From: Acidovorax sp. CCYZU-2555 | Lineage (GTDB): Bacteria; Pseudomonadota; Gammaproteobacteria; Burkholderiales; Burkholderiaceae_C | Reading direction: 5' to 3' | Assembly: GCF_018413525.1 (NCBI RefSeq) | Contig: NZ_JAHCDD010000004.1 | Coordinates: 1-64,000 of the forward strand | Length of the DNA stretch: 64,000 nt | Shown: positions 19,191 through 27,642 of the stretch, one piece after another | Position numbering within the stretch: position 1 is the first letter of the stretch | Layout of the letters: each line of letters opens with the position of its first letter | The notes under the pieces: generated by a model | Database searches by the model: none | Seen by the model: the letters and a program-made list of their open reading frames with translations, nothing else | Told to the model about the DNA's origin: nothing | Made by a program: the position numbers and the translations under genes

Positions 19191-20117
19191 ATGCCTGGTG
19201 CCTATTCCCATCTCTGTGTGGTGAACGACGCGCAAAAACGTGCGTCATCTGCCGGCCTCAGGGATGAAACCCTTGCGAGCCTTGGGCTGTATCTGCGTTT
19301 CGTCGAGCTCGGAGCGGTAAGCCCCGACTATCCCTACCTCGTACTGGACAAGGGCCAGAAGGCCTGGGCCGATGCGATGCACTACACGCGCAATGCAACG
19401 CTGCTTCGCGCAGGCGTCAAGGCAGTCAAGGAGCTCGCGCCGGAGCACCAGGAGCGCGCCACGGCGTGGTTGCTGGGGTTTGCTGCGCACATGACTGCGG
19501 ATATGACGATTCATCCGACGGTAGAACTCAGAGTCGGCCCCTATATTGGCAATGAATCCGAACACCGGCGCTGCGAAATGCACCAGGACGCACTCATCTT
19601 CCCCAGGGTAATGAACGTGGGTGAAACGGGACTGTCAGATCATCTGAAGTCAGGTATCGCCAGATGCCATGCGCCGGAATCTGAAGATGCCATCGACACC
19701 GTCGTTGAAGAGGTGTGGCTGAAGATGTTCGAGACAGCGTATGCCGATTCGGCTCTGGATGCGCCTCAGCCCAGCTCATGGCACAAAGGATTTCGCACGG
19801 TTCTGTCCGTGATGGCGAAAACAAACCATCTCTTCCCCGTCTCGAGACATGTCAGCACCAAGCTCAATCTTGCGTACCCCAGAGAAGAAGACATTGATCC
19901 GAGCTACGTCCTTCAGCTGCCAACCCCAGAAGGGGCGATGGACTACCTCGATATTTACGAAAAAGCTGTTTTGAACGTGCTGGCCGTGTGGAAAGGCCTT
20001 GATGACGCATTAATTGACGGACGCTCGGATGCGCTTGATCGTCTGGAAGACTGGAACCTGGACACGGGTCGCAGCGTCCAGACCGGCCGCCTCGTTTTCT
20101 GGAAGGAAACGGCATGA
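19191..20117 (+). CDS. Zinc-dependent phospholipase C-like protein
   Basis: 308 residues resembling the bacterial Zn_dep_PLPC family. The N-terminal MPGAYSHLCVVNDAQ is typical, with a His directly in the opening strand. GAVSPDYPYL and WADAMHY supply metal-site Asp/His candidates, and LGFAAHMTADMTIHPTVELR and SEHRRCEMHQDALI supply further His/Asp/Glu positions that fit the trinuclear zinc site. No signal peptide is visible. It overlaps the next lipoprotein gene by 4 bp. A role as lipid hydrolase, perhaps in interbacterial competition, is inferred from the DUF2235 gene downstream. Confidence 0.72.
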   Translation: MPGAYSHLCVVNDAQKRASSAGLRDETLASLGLYLRFVELGAVSPDYPYLVLDKGQKAWADAMHYTRNATLLRAGVKAVKELAPEHQERATAWLLGFAAHMTADMTIHPTVELRVGPYIGNESEHRRCEMHQDALIFPRVMNVGETGLSDHLKSGIARCHAPESEDAIDTVVEEVWLKMFETAYADSALDAPQPSSWHKGFRTVLSVMAKTNHLFPVSRHVSTKLNLAYPREEDIDPSYVLQLPTPEGAMDYLDIYEKAVLNVLAVWKGLDDALIDGRSDALDRLEDWNLDTGRSVQTGRLVFWKETA

Positions 20118-20527
20118 AGCTCTCGATGACCTGTCTCTCCTTGGTGGCCGCGGTGCTTGCCAGCGGCTGTGCCCTGCCACCCAACGAGCGGGAGATGAAC
20201 AGCCTGGGCTCCGCCTTGACCAAACTCTCTGCCGCCGTCGACGCGACGGCGCGGTACAAGCGCTCGGCGGACACGCTGGACGAAGACCAGTTGCTGCGCA
20301 CATCCACGGCGCACGACCCAGGGCTGCTCAAGCCGTTCGAGCAACAAAAGATTCAAATCCTTCGGGCTGAACGCGACACGGCCGTACTGGTGTGCGATGC
20401 AAAGACGGCGCAGCCTTTGCTGGAGGACGCGGGTTGTACGCCGCAACTGGATGCACATCGCTGGCGTGACTCAGCACAAGGAAGCTGCGAGTTTTCGCTG
20501 GATTTGAAAAAAATCTGTTCCCGTTGA
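20114..20527 (+). CDS. Small lipoprotein of unknown function
   Basis: 137 residues with a lipoprotein signal ending in LASGCAL, so the mature N-terminus should be a lipidated Cys at about residue 19. The rest is helical and charged near the start (REMNSLGSALTKLSAAVD) and has Cys residues near the end that could pair. Start overlaps the phospholipase-like gene by 4 bp and the DUF2235 hydrolase follows 21 bp later. A periplasmic lipoprotein between two candidate lipases fits the layout of immunity lipoproteins for type VI lipase effectors. This role is only an inference. Confidence 0.65.
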   Translation: MKLSMTCLSLVAAVLASGCALPPNEREMNSLGSALTKLSAAVDATARYKRSADTLDEDQLLRTSTAHDPGLLKPFEQQKIQILRAERDTAVLVCDAKTAQPLLEDAGCTPQLDAHRWRDSAQGSCEFSLDLKKICSR

Positions 20528-20548
20528 TTGCATTCGCAGGAGAGTGAG

Positions 20549-21997
20549 ATGGCCAAGAACATCGTGATTTTTTCCGACGGAACCGGTCAGGCGGGCGGCC
20601 TGAAGCCAGACCAGAACCTGAGCAACATCTATAAGCTGTTCCGCGCCTGCCGGACAGGCTGCGAAAGCCCGATCAATCCCGATGTGCAAATTTCTGCATA
20701 CGATGCCGGTCTCGGCACAGAGAATGATGAAGGCAAGATTCCGTTCAGGCCCATTCAGAAGTTCAAGAAACTGTGGAGCGGAGCCACCGGAACAGGACTG
20801 AGCCATAACATCGTTGACTGCTACGAGTCCATTCTCAAACATTACGAACCAGGCGATCGGATCTTTCTCTTCGGATTCAGCCGTGGGGCCTACACCGCAA
20901 GATGCGTGGGCGGTGTGTTGTCCTTGTGCGGTGTACCAACCCAAAATAGAGATGGAGCCCCCCTGCCCCGCTTCGGCAACGCCTTGAGAAAAATCGCCGA
21001 AGAGGCCGTACAACAGGTGTACGAACATGGCTCAGGAAGCGACAAGGTCGAACGGAAGGAGGAGCGACTCGAGAAAGCCCGCCGGTTCAGGGCCAAGTAT
21101 GCGAGCAACAATGAAGAAAATCAGGCCAACGTGGTGCCTTACTTCATTGGAGTTTTCGATACCGTGGCAGCGTTGGGAGCCCCTGGCCCCAGGCGCATTT
21201 TAATGATGGGCGGGCTCATCACGTTTGTTGCCTTCATGGTCGCTCTAGCAGCGGGGATCCTGGCTTTGACTCCTTGGTTTGCGTTTTGGCAGACGTTTGC
21301 AATCCTCGCAGCCCTGGTGGCCATTGTACAAGCCGTCAGCGGCTTCAAAGCCCATTTCAAATCTATACGTGACTACCCGAGAACGGGAAATTGGAGATTT
21401 CATTTCACTGCGTGGCGCTTTCGTTTCTATGATCTTTCGCTCAATCCAAGAGTCAGATATGCACGGCACGCTCTGGCAATTGATGAGACTCGCTCCGACT
21501 TCAAACGCGTCCCGTGGGCGAATGTGGGCGAGTGGCCAGACCGCGCCGGTGAACCAGAGTGGCTGCAGCAGGTCTGGTTTGCCGGTAACCATTCCGATAT
21601 CGGCGGAAGTTATGCTGAAGACGAGTCGCGCCTATCAGATATCGCCTTGGACTGGATGGTGGAGCAGGCCAGAAGCCTGCCTCATCCACTGATCGTTGAT
21701 TCGGACCGACTGCATCTTTTTCCAGACGGTCGCGGCATGCAACACTGTGAGATTGAGAGCATGCGTGACGCGTACCCGGCGTGGTGGCCGGCCTCAATGC
21801 GCTGGACCTGGACGCAGGAGGTTCGCAAAATCCATGAGGATGCAGTTTTGCACCATAGCGTCAGGCACCGCTTTGAAACGCTGGATGGCATCTCGGTGTA
21901 TGGAAATAAAACACCGTACCGCCCGACCAATTTGTGCACGCATGTGCAGATGAAAAACTTCTATCCGGCCAAAATATCCATCAATGAAAGGCTGTAA
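20549..21997 (+). CDS. DUF2235 alpha/beta hydrolase (Tle-type phospholipase family)
   Basis: 482 residues. The opening KNIVIFSDGTGQ and the nucleophile elbow FGFSRGAYTAR (Ser about residue 111) are diagnostic of DUF2235, which includes type VI lipase effectors of the Tle group and non-secreted relatives. WFAGNHSDIGGSY supplies the catalytic Asp/His region. Two strongly hydrophobic helices lie near residues 213-260, splitting the hydrolase domain from its C-terminal part and suggesting membrane insertion. The ATG at 20549 has an AGGAGAG site upstream. No VgrG, PAAR or Hcp gene is in the window, so delivery by a type VI system is unproven. Confidence 0.82.
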   Translation: MAKNIVIFSDGTGQAGGLKPDQNLSNIYKLFRACRTGCESPINPDVQISAYDAGLGTENDEGKIPFRPIQKFKKLWSGATGTGLSHNIVDCYESILKHYEPGDRIFLFGFSRGAYTARCVGGVLSLCGVPTQNRDGAPLPRFGNALRKIAEEAVQQVYEHGSGSDKVERKEERLEKARRFRAKYASNNEENQANVVPYFIGVFDTVAALGAPGPRRILMMGGLITFVAFMVALAAGILALTPWFAFWQTFAILAALVAIVQAVSGFKAHFKSIRDYPRTGNWRFHFTAWRFRFYDLSLNPRVRYARHALAIDETRSDFKRVPWANVGEWPDRAGEPEWLQQVWFAGNHSDIGGSYAEDESRLSDIALDWMVEQARSLPHPLIVDSDRLHLFPDGRGMQHCEIESMRDAYPAWWPASMRWTWTQEVRKIHEDAVLHHSVRHRFETLDGISVYGNKTPYRPTNLCTHVQMKNFYPAKISINERL

Positions 21998-22222
21998 ATC
22001 ACGCTCTTTAAGAAATGTGCGTCGCAAACAAGCGTGAGAAGAAAGATGCAAAAATAGCAGCAGCATTGATAACGACCAGGTCCGCCCATGGCGAGCTTTG
22101 AACTAGTACATCTCACCATCGCCGACATACTCTGTCCGTACGAGCGGTGATGTATGCGGGTCAAAGTTGCTGCCTGCAGCAGGGCAAGGTGGTCTGTATT
22201 GACCCAGCAGTTTCTGCACAGG

Positions 22223-23045
22223 TCAGGCCGCTAATGCAAACGCCTCAGCGGGTGTCTTCATCTTTAGCGACTGGTGCAGGCGCTGGTGGTTATAAAAGCC
22301 AATCCAGTCACCAATGAGCCGACTGGCGTGCTGCAGGCTCTCGAAGCGGTGCCGGTGCACGCATTGCTGCTTGAGCGTTCGGATCACGCGTTCAACCATG
22401 CCATTTTGTTGCGGGCAATGCGGCATGATGAATTCTTGGAGCAGCCCGTAGCTTCTGACCAGGGCCTTGTAATGGCGGCTGGTGAACACCAGTCCATCGT
22501 CGGAGCGCAGCAGGAATGGCTCGGGCACAGCGCCCAGCGTTCCGAACCGGGCAATGAGGGCCTACTCCAAAGCGCTGGCGGCCGTGGTGGCTCGCCCTGT
22601 GTGAGACAGGTGCCAACCCAACAGTTCACGTGTATGACAGTCAATGACCAAGGCCAACGATGCCCAGCCATCTCGCCCTGCCCAGATGCGACACAGATCC
22701 GTCGACCAGCGCTCGTTGGGTTCCCTGGCCACCGATGGCAAGGCCTGGATGCGAGGTCGCATGCCAATCGCCCGCTTACGCACCCGCCAGCCCCGGATCT
22801 GGAAGATACGCTGCACGGTGTTCTTGTTGAACCCCAGCAGATGCGCCACCGTCCGGTAGCCGAACGAGGGGTTCTCTTCGATCATTGCCTTGATAGGCTG
22901 GGCAAACTGCGCCGCCACCTTGGGCTTGGATTTCACCGCTTGGTAGTACACGGTGCGCCGGGGTACTTCAAAACCAGCGACACAGTTGGCTCAGGCTGGC
23001 CGCCACTTCATCACTGAGCAAGCCTTGCTGCACGCGAAGGATCAT
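22223..23045 (-). pseudogene. IS3-family transposase orfB, frameshifted and with a nonsense codon
   Basis: The frame opens at 23045 (MILRVQQGLLSDEVAASLSQ) and hits a stop because of one extra A in the plus-strand run at 22970-22973. Removing one base restores LCRWFEVPRRTVYYQ and the rest of OrfB. The DDE core is readable as ERWSTDLCRIWAG, LLRSDDGLVF and NGMVERVIRTLKQQ. An in-frame TAG at 22562-22564 stands where the relic copy at 17.5 kb has a Gln codon. Two independent lesions mean the element cannot move without help. Confidence 0.8.
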
Positions 23046-23350
23046 TTCCCTTCCTCGTCCAGCAAGGCTTGCAGCTTTTTTTGAGCCCGCAGCTCCAGCA
23101 TGGCTTCACCATAGGCCTGCTGCAGTTCCCGCAACTGTCGCTCGTACTGCTCGCGCACATCCTCGGGCTTGGCCCGTAAGGCGTTCTCCATGCCTCGCTT
23201 GCCCTCTTCCGTCCAGCCTTCGACGTCGAAGGGCGATAGGTCATATGCACGGCTGGCTTCGGCCACAGTCGTCTTACCTTGAATGATCTCCAGCACCAGC
23301 GCGCTCTTACGCTTTGCCGTCCACCGTTTGATCTCGTCTTCTGCCTTCAT
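23042..23350 (-). CDS. IS3-family transposase OrfA
   Basis: 102 residues. The helix-turn-helix domain is KRKSALVLEIIQGKTTVAEA with RAYDLSPFDVEGW, and the rest is a coiled coil (YERQLRELQQAYGEAMLELR). Near its end the minus strand has a CAAAAAAAG run at 23075-23083, the kind of slippery site used for programmed -1 frameshifting to make the OrfAB transposase. Its stop overlaps the orfB ATG by 4 bp. OrfA itself looks intact. Confidence 0.75.
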   Translation of the reverse strand: MKAEDEIKRWTAKRKSALVLEIIQGKTTVAEASRAYDLSPFDVEGWTEEGKRGMENALRAKPEDVREQYERQLRELQQAYGEAMLELRAQKKLQALLDEEGK

Positions 23351-23497
23351 CTTTCAGGTACTTTTTCCAAGTTTGGACCTGTGCAGGTTTTCACTGGGTC
23401 AATACAAATGAACGCAGACAGCATGCGAGTCCATGAGTCTAGGGTTAAGTAGCCACATTGCCAGATAGGAGACGTACTTGATCGTTATCAAGCAGAT

Positions 23498-23614
23498 GTT
23501 GCGTTTTGCTTTACGCAACACCAAATGACGAAAATGATGCGTTTCTGTTGCGCTATTTTTGCCTAGCGCTACATAGAACTTTACTCACTTCCATAAAGCA
23601 ACAGTAATGTTGCG
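23498..23614. promoter_or_regulatory. Operator region with GTTGC/GCAAC palindromes upstream of the AAA-subtilase operon
   Basis: Three related sites lie in the 266-bp gap after the IS: GTTGCGT-N8-ACGCAAC at 23498-23519, a single GTTGCG at 23547-23552, and GCAACA-N4-TGTTGC at 23598-23613. All share the half-site GTTGC. The last palindrome ends 54 bp before the HTH gene start, in an AT-rich stretch suited to a promoter. The small HTH protein at 23668 is the obvious candidate binder. Confidence 0.6.
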
Positions 23615-23667
23615 GTTTAAGAGCTTTACATCTATGATCGACAGGCTAACTGCCTTACGTCTGCTCT

Positions 23668-24060
23668 ATGCCCAAGACTGCTTCCCTACCCGATCTGCAA
23701 GAACTGGTACGCATCCATTTGCGTGCGACAAGTGCGTGTGAATTAGGTCGGGTGGCTAACCTGCATCGCTCGACTATCTTGCGTTTTTGTGAGACTGGCC
23801 GCGCCACTTCCAGAACAGCCAGCAAGCTAAGCACAGTTCTAGCAAGACAGACAGCGGCTCACCTAGAAGGAGTCGGGGTACCCGCTAAGATGTTCGCGCA
23901 TGAGAAGCCGCAAACTACACATGACTTGCAGACACTCCGGTCTATGCTGCAAGCGCTCATCGCCTTAATTGATGGACAAGGAAGTGCGGTCACTAACATG
24001 ACATCCAGCACAGATGCTCCCGCGCGTGAGACATCAGGCCATCAAACATACGGAAGGTAA
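23668..24060 (+). CDS. Small helix-turn-helix protein, likely regulator of the AAA-subtilase operon
   Basis: 130 residues. The N-terminal ~55 residues look like a Cro/XRE-type HTH: ACELGRVANLHRSTILRFCE followed by a Lys/Arg-rich helix ASKLSTVLARQ. The second half is helical (LQTLRSMLQALIALIDG) and may dimerise, then a Ser/Thr-rich tail. No strong ribosome-binding site precedes the ATG. The next gene starts 4 bp after its stop. It is visibly less GC-rich than the chromosome around it. Family assignment rests on pattern only. Confidence 0.6.
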   Translation: MPKTASLPDLQELVRIHLRATSACELGRVANLHRSTILRFCETGRATSRTASKLSTVLARQTAAHLEGVGVPAKMFAHEKPQTTHDLQTLRSMLQALIALIDGQGSAVTNMTSSTDAPARETSGHQTYGR

Positions 24061-24064
24061 GGCC

Positions 24065-25102
24065 ATGGGAGCAACAAATCTTCGCCCAGATCAGCGCAAA
24101 TCACTCCAACGAACCCTGGACGTGCTGATGGAAAGCCGACGCAGCAGTCGACCTGCTATAGAGTCGGTCGAGCAAAGATCGCTTTTAGACCAGCTCGAAC
24201 CAGCTCAGGCTAATTTTTCTCTGCCACCTCAAATCGCCGACTTAGTGTTTCAAATGCCTGTTCGAAGGCGGTTATCTGACTTGGTTCTCGCTACTGAAAC
24301 CCTAGATGAAATTCAAGAGTTACTCTATGAGTACTCCCAGGTAGGTAAGCTACGGAATCATTCTCTAGATCCAAGGCATACAGTTCTTCTCGTCGGGCCG
24401 CCAGGTAACGGAAAAACAAGCCTCGTAGAGGTTCTTGCAAGTGAGCTCTCGCTACCACTGCTTGCAGTTCGTTATGACGCGATCGTTGACAGCTACCTGG
24501 GAGAGACATCTACCCGGATTAGGATGCTCATAGATTTCGCCACACGCACGCCTTGTGTTCTCTTTTTCGACGAGTTTGATGCGATTGGAAAAGAGCGAAG
24601 CGACAATCAGGAGACAGGGGAGATCAAGCGCGTTGTAAGTTCATTGCTCATGCAAATGGACCGTCTTCCGAGTCATGCGATCATTGCTTGTGCAACCAAC
24701 CATCCGGAGATGCTGGATCGAGCGGTGTGGCGCCGGTTTCAGGTACGGCTGGAAGTTTTTGCGCCTGGAAGGCAAGAGCTGAAAACGTGGTACGAAAAGT
24801 TCATGGACTCATTGGGAAACAGGTCCGCTTTATCGTTTGAGAAATTTGCAAGAGCAATGTCCGGTAGGAGCATGGCTGAAATTGAGCAATTTATGCTTGA
24901 TGTGAAAAGAAAGCTGGTGCTTTTTGGAGATAGACTGGATGCTTTACAGGCAGTTGAGCAAGTCTTAAAAAGGATGCGGAACCAGCCTGGCATAACTGTG
25001 CCCGATGAGGAGACAAATGCGCGACTATCCAGTGGTTCGAGTCAGCCGCGAGCCCGCAAAACTAGAAAGATTGCCGGCAAAGCGCCGCCCGATCTTCCCT
25101 AA
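24065..25102 (+). CDS. AAA-family ATPase, partner of the subtilisin-like protease
   Basis: 345 residues, one AAA domain of the FtsH/Cdc48-like type. An N-terminal helical part of about 100 residues precedes Walker A GPPGNGKTS (111-119). Walker B is VLFFDE (165-170), sensor-1 Asn is in ACATNHPEML (N212), and Arg-finger candidates lie in VWRRFQ (223-224). GRSMAEIEQFMLDVKRK is a sensor-2 type helix. The ATG at 24065 lies 4 bp after the HTH gene stop. Its 3' end overlaps the protease gene by 86 bp. The likely role is an energy-dependent partner that controls, unfolds or delivers substrate to the protease. The pairing is seen; the mechanism is inferred. Confidence 0.85.
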   Translation: MGATNLRPDQRKSLQRTLDVLMESRRSSRPAIESVEQRSLLDQLEPAQANFSLPPQIADLVFQMPVRRRLSDLVLATETLDEIQELLYEYSQVGKLRNHSLDPRHTVLLVGPPGNGKTSLVEVLASELSLPLLAVRYDAIVDSYLGETSTRIRMLIDFATRTPCVLFFDEFDAIGKERSDNQETGEIKRVVSSLLMQMDRLPSHAIIACATNHPEMLDRAVWRRFQVRLEVFAPGRQELKTWYEKFMDSLGNRSALSFEKFARAMSGRSMAEIEQFMLDVKRKLVLFGDRLDALQAVEQVLKRMRNQPGITVPDEETNARLSSGSSQPRARKTRKIAGKAPPDLP

Positions 25103-27641
25103 AAAACTACCATATTCGGTACAGTTAGAACGTCTTGGAAGAACTTTTGAAGCGGCGACGCAGTCGTTAGTCGACTTCACTCAAAATGCAAAAATTGCGG
25201 CTGACCCGCGTGCAGTCATCCCTGAGCGTGCCTTAGTTTTAGAAATCATCGGTCCTGTTGACAAGTTTGACCAAGCGGTGCAAGCGCTTGGTCTAGAGTG
25301 GCTCGGTAGCATGTATCCCAACTCATCCGAAACTGTAAATGAGCAGGATGAAGATGACGAATCTGATTCGGAAGACGAGTCAGTTCCTAGCGCAAAACTT
25401 TTTTATTTGACAATGCCTAGTGAGAAAGGTTTGCGCACCCTTCTCGCTGCATGGAATCGTTTTACCTCCAACAAAGCCGCCTCTACATCAGAAGAAACAC
25501 GCTTGTGGAATATTTTCGGATATTTGTCAGATTTTCGAACGTGGTCTGTTAAAGATAGGATAGACCCCTCGCTGGCAAAGTACGTAGTTTCACTCCTTCA
25601 ATCTAGGCCAGATGAAATGGTGACGGTCGAAGTTGATCTTTGGTACCGAAGCGAGCGGGAACGTCGAGATCAGGCGCTAGGTAAGCTTCGCGCTCTGGCA
25701 AATGAGTTCGATGGAGATTTCGCAGACTTTATCGAAATCCCGGAAATTCACTATCAGGGTGTTCTATTGAGAATCCCCGGCAGTGTTGCACTGCAAATGA
25801 TTAATGGGGAAGGTGGATTAGCTAGGCTGGATGACATCATGAGAGTCCGGCCGCAAAGCGCATTTGACGGTGCTGAAATGGGAGCACTTTTGAATGCTCC
25901 TAGTCTTACTAAAACCTCCTTACCGAATACCAATACACAATGTTTTGCTGCGATTCTTGACGGATATCCTGTTACACAACATGAAGCGTTAAAGGATCGC
26001 ATAGTTGTTCATGAAGTCGATGTAACCGCAGCTCAGGTACCAGTTGCTGAGCGTAGACATGGTACGGCAATGGCATCGCTCATTGTGCATGGAGATCTCT
26101 CGACCTCCTCAGAACCTTTGGATTCGCGGGTTGCTATTATCCCAGTGCTAACAGGGGGAGCACAAAATGAAGGCATGCCACGGGGTTTACTGGCCATAGG
26201 TGTTATTTACCGAGCGCTGAAATCATTAGTCAACGAGCGAGGTCAGAACACATCTCCTTTGTCGAGAGTGGTTATAGTTAACCATTCAATATGTGATACA
26301 TATGCGCCCTTCGTTCGCATGAGCTCACCCTGGGCCAGTTTAATAGACTATTACAGCCATCACCACCAAATGTTATTTGTGGTCAGTGCTGGAAATATCA
26401 AAGCGCCGATACCGGTGATCGGCGTCGGAAATCCGCAAGAATTGCTGGACATGAGCCCTCAGGATCGAGATGCTTTACTTATCAATAGTTTTCGCGAATC
26501 TAGTGGTACTCGTGGACTTCTATGTCCTGCAGAAACCATAAACAGCTTGAGTGTTGGAGCACTTCATAATGATGGAGGTGGGTTAGGGCCCATCACCGAA
26601 ATTGATCCATTTCAAGGTCTAGAGATGATCTCTTTAGGGTCAGCATTAGGTTTGGGGCTTAATCGTAGCGTTAAGCCGGAACTTACCGCTAATGGAGGAA
26701 GAGCAGCTTTGGGAGTCTCCGTTGATTCATTGGGAAAAGTGCAGGTGCATTCTAGTCCTTCGAAGAGCATGGGACACCGAGTTGCCCGTCCCGGGTTAGC
26801 TGGTGAGTCTGATCGCTACGGATTGTCAATGGGTACTAGCGATGCAGCTGCGCTTACAACTCGTTCGGCCGTTCAGATTGCATCAATTTTAGAGAACGTT
26901 TTTCAGAAAGATAATGAACGCTGGAGCGAGCGTCCCACGAGAGCAGCAATTCTTAAGGCAATGCTGGTTCATAGCGCTCGGTGGGGTCGTGTGGGAAAAA
27001 TGTTTTTTGATCTTATTAAAGATCCAAATGATCATCATCGTCGTGCATCGGAGAAAAACCAAACCACGCGCTTTGTTGGTTTTGGAAAACCCGACCCTGA
27101 TTTTGTTATGAATGGCGATCAAAATCGTATTACATTAATTGCAGATGATCTTATCAAAGGCAATGAACGCCATATATATAAGTTACCGATTCCTAAACAT
27201 ATGCTCCGCACAAGGGATCTTCGGTCAATAACTTTTACGCTTGCATGGACGACCCCAATTCTTGTGTCGTCAGTAGACTATCGTGCAATAACACTCAAAC
27301 TTGTTGATGCACGTGGCGAACAAAAATTCTGGAAGGGCGTCAAACGTGGTTTTGTCCAAGATCAACCCGTACAAACCACAATGGAACGAGGTACAGTCGC
27401 GCACCTTCAATTAACCGGGAAGACTCTGTGGCAATATGGTAGAGCATCAGATGCTCAATTGGAAATTGCTGTTCAAGCCATATGCAAGCACGAATCAAAT
27501 AAAAATGTTTCGGCGCCTTATGCACTAGCGATAACTATGGAAGTAGCGCAATCAATCAACACATCCGTATATGCAGAGATCCGTGATCACGTTCAAGCTC
27601 GACAACAACAGCGAACGAGAAACTCAGCCAGGAGAAACTGA
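25017..27641 (+). CDS. Subtilisin-like serine protease (S8 family), 874 residues
   Basis: The catalytic triad can be traced: Asp in AAILDGYPV (D315), His in ERRHGTAMASL (H348) and Ser in GLSMGTSDAAAL (S608). LFVVSAGN provides the oxyanion-hole Asn. The first ~310 residues are a large non-catalytic region with an acidic loop (NEQDEDDESDSEDES, about 104-118). The ~210 residues after the Ser form another extra domain. No signal peptide is present, so the protease acts in the cytoplasm, unlike most subtilases. The ATG at 25017 has GAGGAGA 4 bases upstream and is preferred over 25005. It overlaps the AAA gene, so the two are co-translated. Confidence 0.87.
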   Translation: MRDYPVVRVSREPAKLERLPAKRRPIFPKKLPYSVQLERLGRTFEAATQSLVDFTQNAKIAADPRAVIPERALVLEIIGPVDKFDQAVQALGLEWLGSMYPNSSETVNEQDEDDESDSEDESVPSAKLFYLTMPSEKGLRTLLAAWNRFTSNKAASTSEETRLWNIFGYLSDFRTWSVKDRIDPSLAKYVVSLLQSRPDEMVTVEVDLWYRSERERRDQALGKLRALANEFDGDFADFIEIPEIHYQGVLLRIPGSVALQMINGEGGLARLDDIMRVRPQSAFDGAEMGALLNAPSLTKTSLPNTNTQCFAAILDGYPVTQHEALKDRIVVHEVDVTAAQVPVAERRHGTAMASLIVHGDLSTSSEPLDSRVAIIPVLTGGAQNEGMPRGLLAIGVIYRALKSLVNERGQNTSPLSRVVIVNHSICDTYAPFVRMSSPWASLIDYYSHHHQMLFVVSAGNIKAPIPVIGVGNPQELLDMSPQDRDALLINSFRESSGTRGLLCPAETINSLSVGALHNDGGGLGPITEIDPFQGLEMISLGSALGLGLNRSVKPELTANGGRAALGVSVDSLGKVQVHSSPSKSMGHRVARPGLAGESDRYGLSMGTSDAAALTTRSAVQIASILENVFQKDNERWSERPTRAAILKAMLVHSARWGRVGKMFFDLIKDPNDHHRRASEKNQTTRFVGFGKPDPDFVMNGDQNRITLIADDLIKGNERHIYKLPIPKHMLRTRDLRSITFTLAWTTPILVSSVDYRAITLKLVDARGEQKFWKGVKRGFVQDQPVQTTMERGTVAHLQLTGKTLWQYGRASDAQLEIAVQAICKHESNKNVSAPYALAITMEVAQSINTSVYAEIRDHVQARQQQRTRNSARRN

Positions 27642-27642
27642 A

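Larger units (their letters stand above)
22200..23401 (-). mobile_element. IS3-family insertion sequence, 1.2 kb, inactive
   Basis: Element of 1202 bp bounded by imperfect terminal inverted repeats. Both ends start TGACCCAG when read inward and share an inner TGCACAGGTC block, with 7-8 variable bases between. It carries orfA and a broken orfB on the minus strand. Flanks read GTAT on the left and ATAC on the right, which extend the inverted repeat rather than forming a direct target duplication, so no clear target-site duplication is seen. Confidence 0.8.

Noticed and set aside
22000-22199. Searched for a type VI or recombination gene between the DUF2235 gene and the IS
   Set aside because: Only 200 bp with no frame of useful length.
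22191-23405. GTAT/ATAC flanks of the IS3 element as target-site duplication
   Set aside because: They are inverted, not direct, copies and simply extend the terminal inverted repeat.
23498-23614. GTTGC repeats considered as a short CRISPR-like array
   Set aside because: Only three short palindromic sites with unequal spacing and no constant-length spacers; an operator is the better reading.
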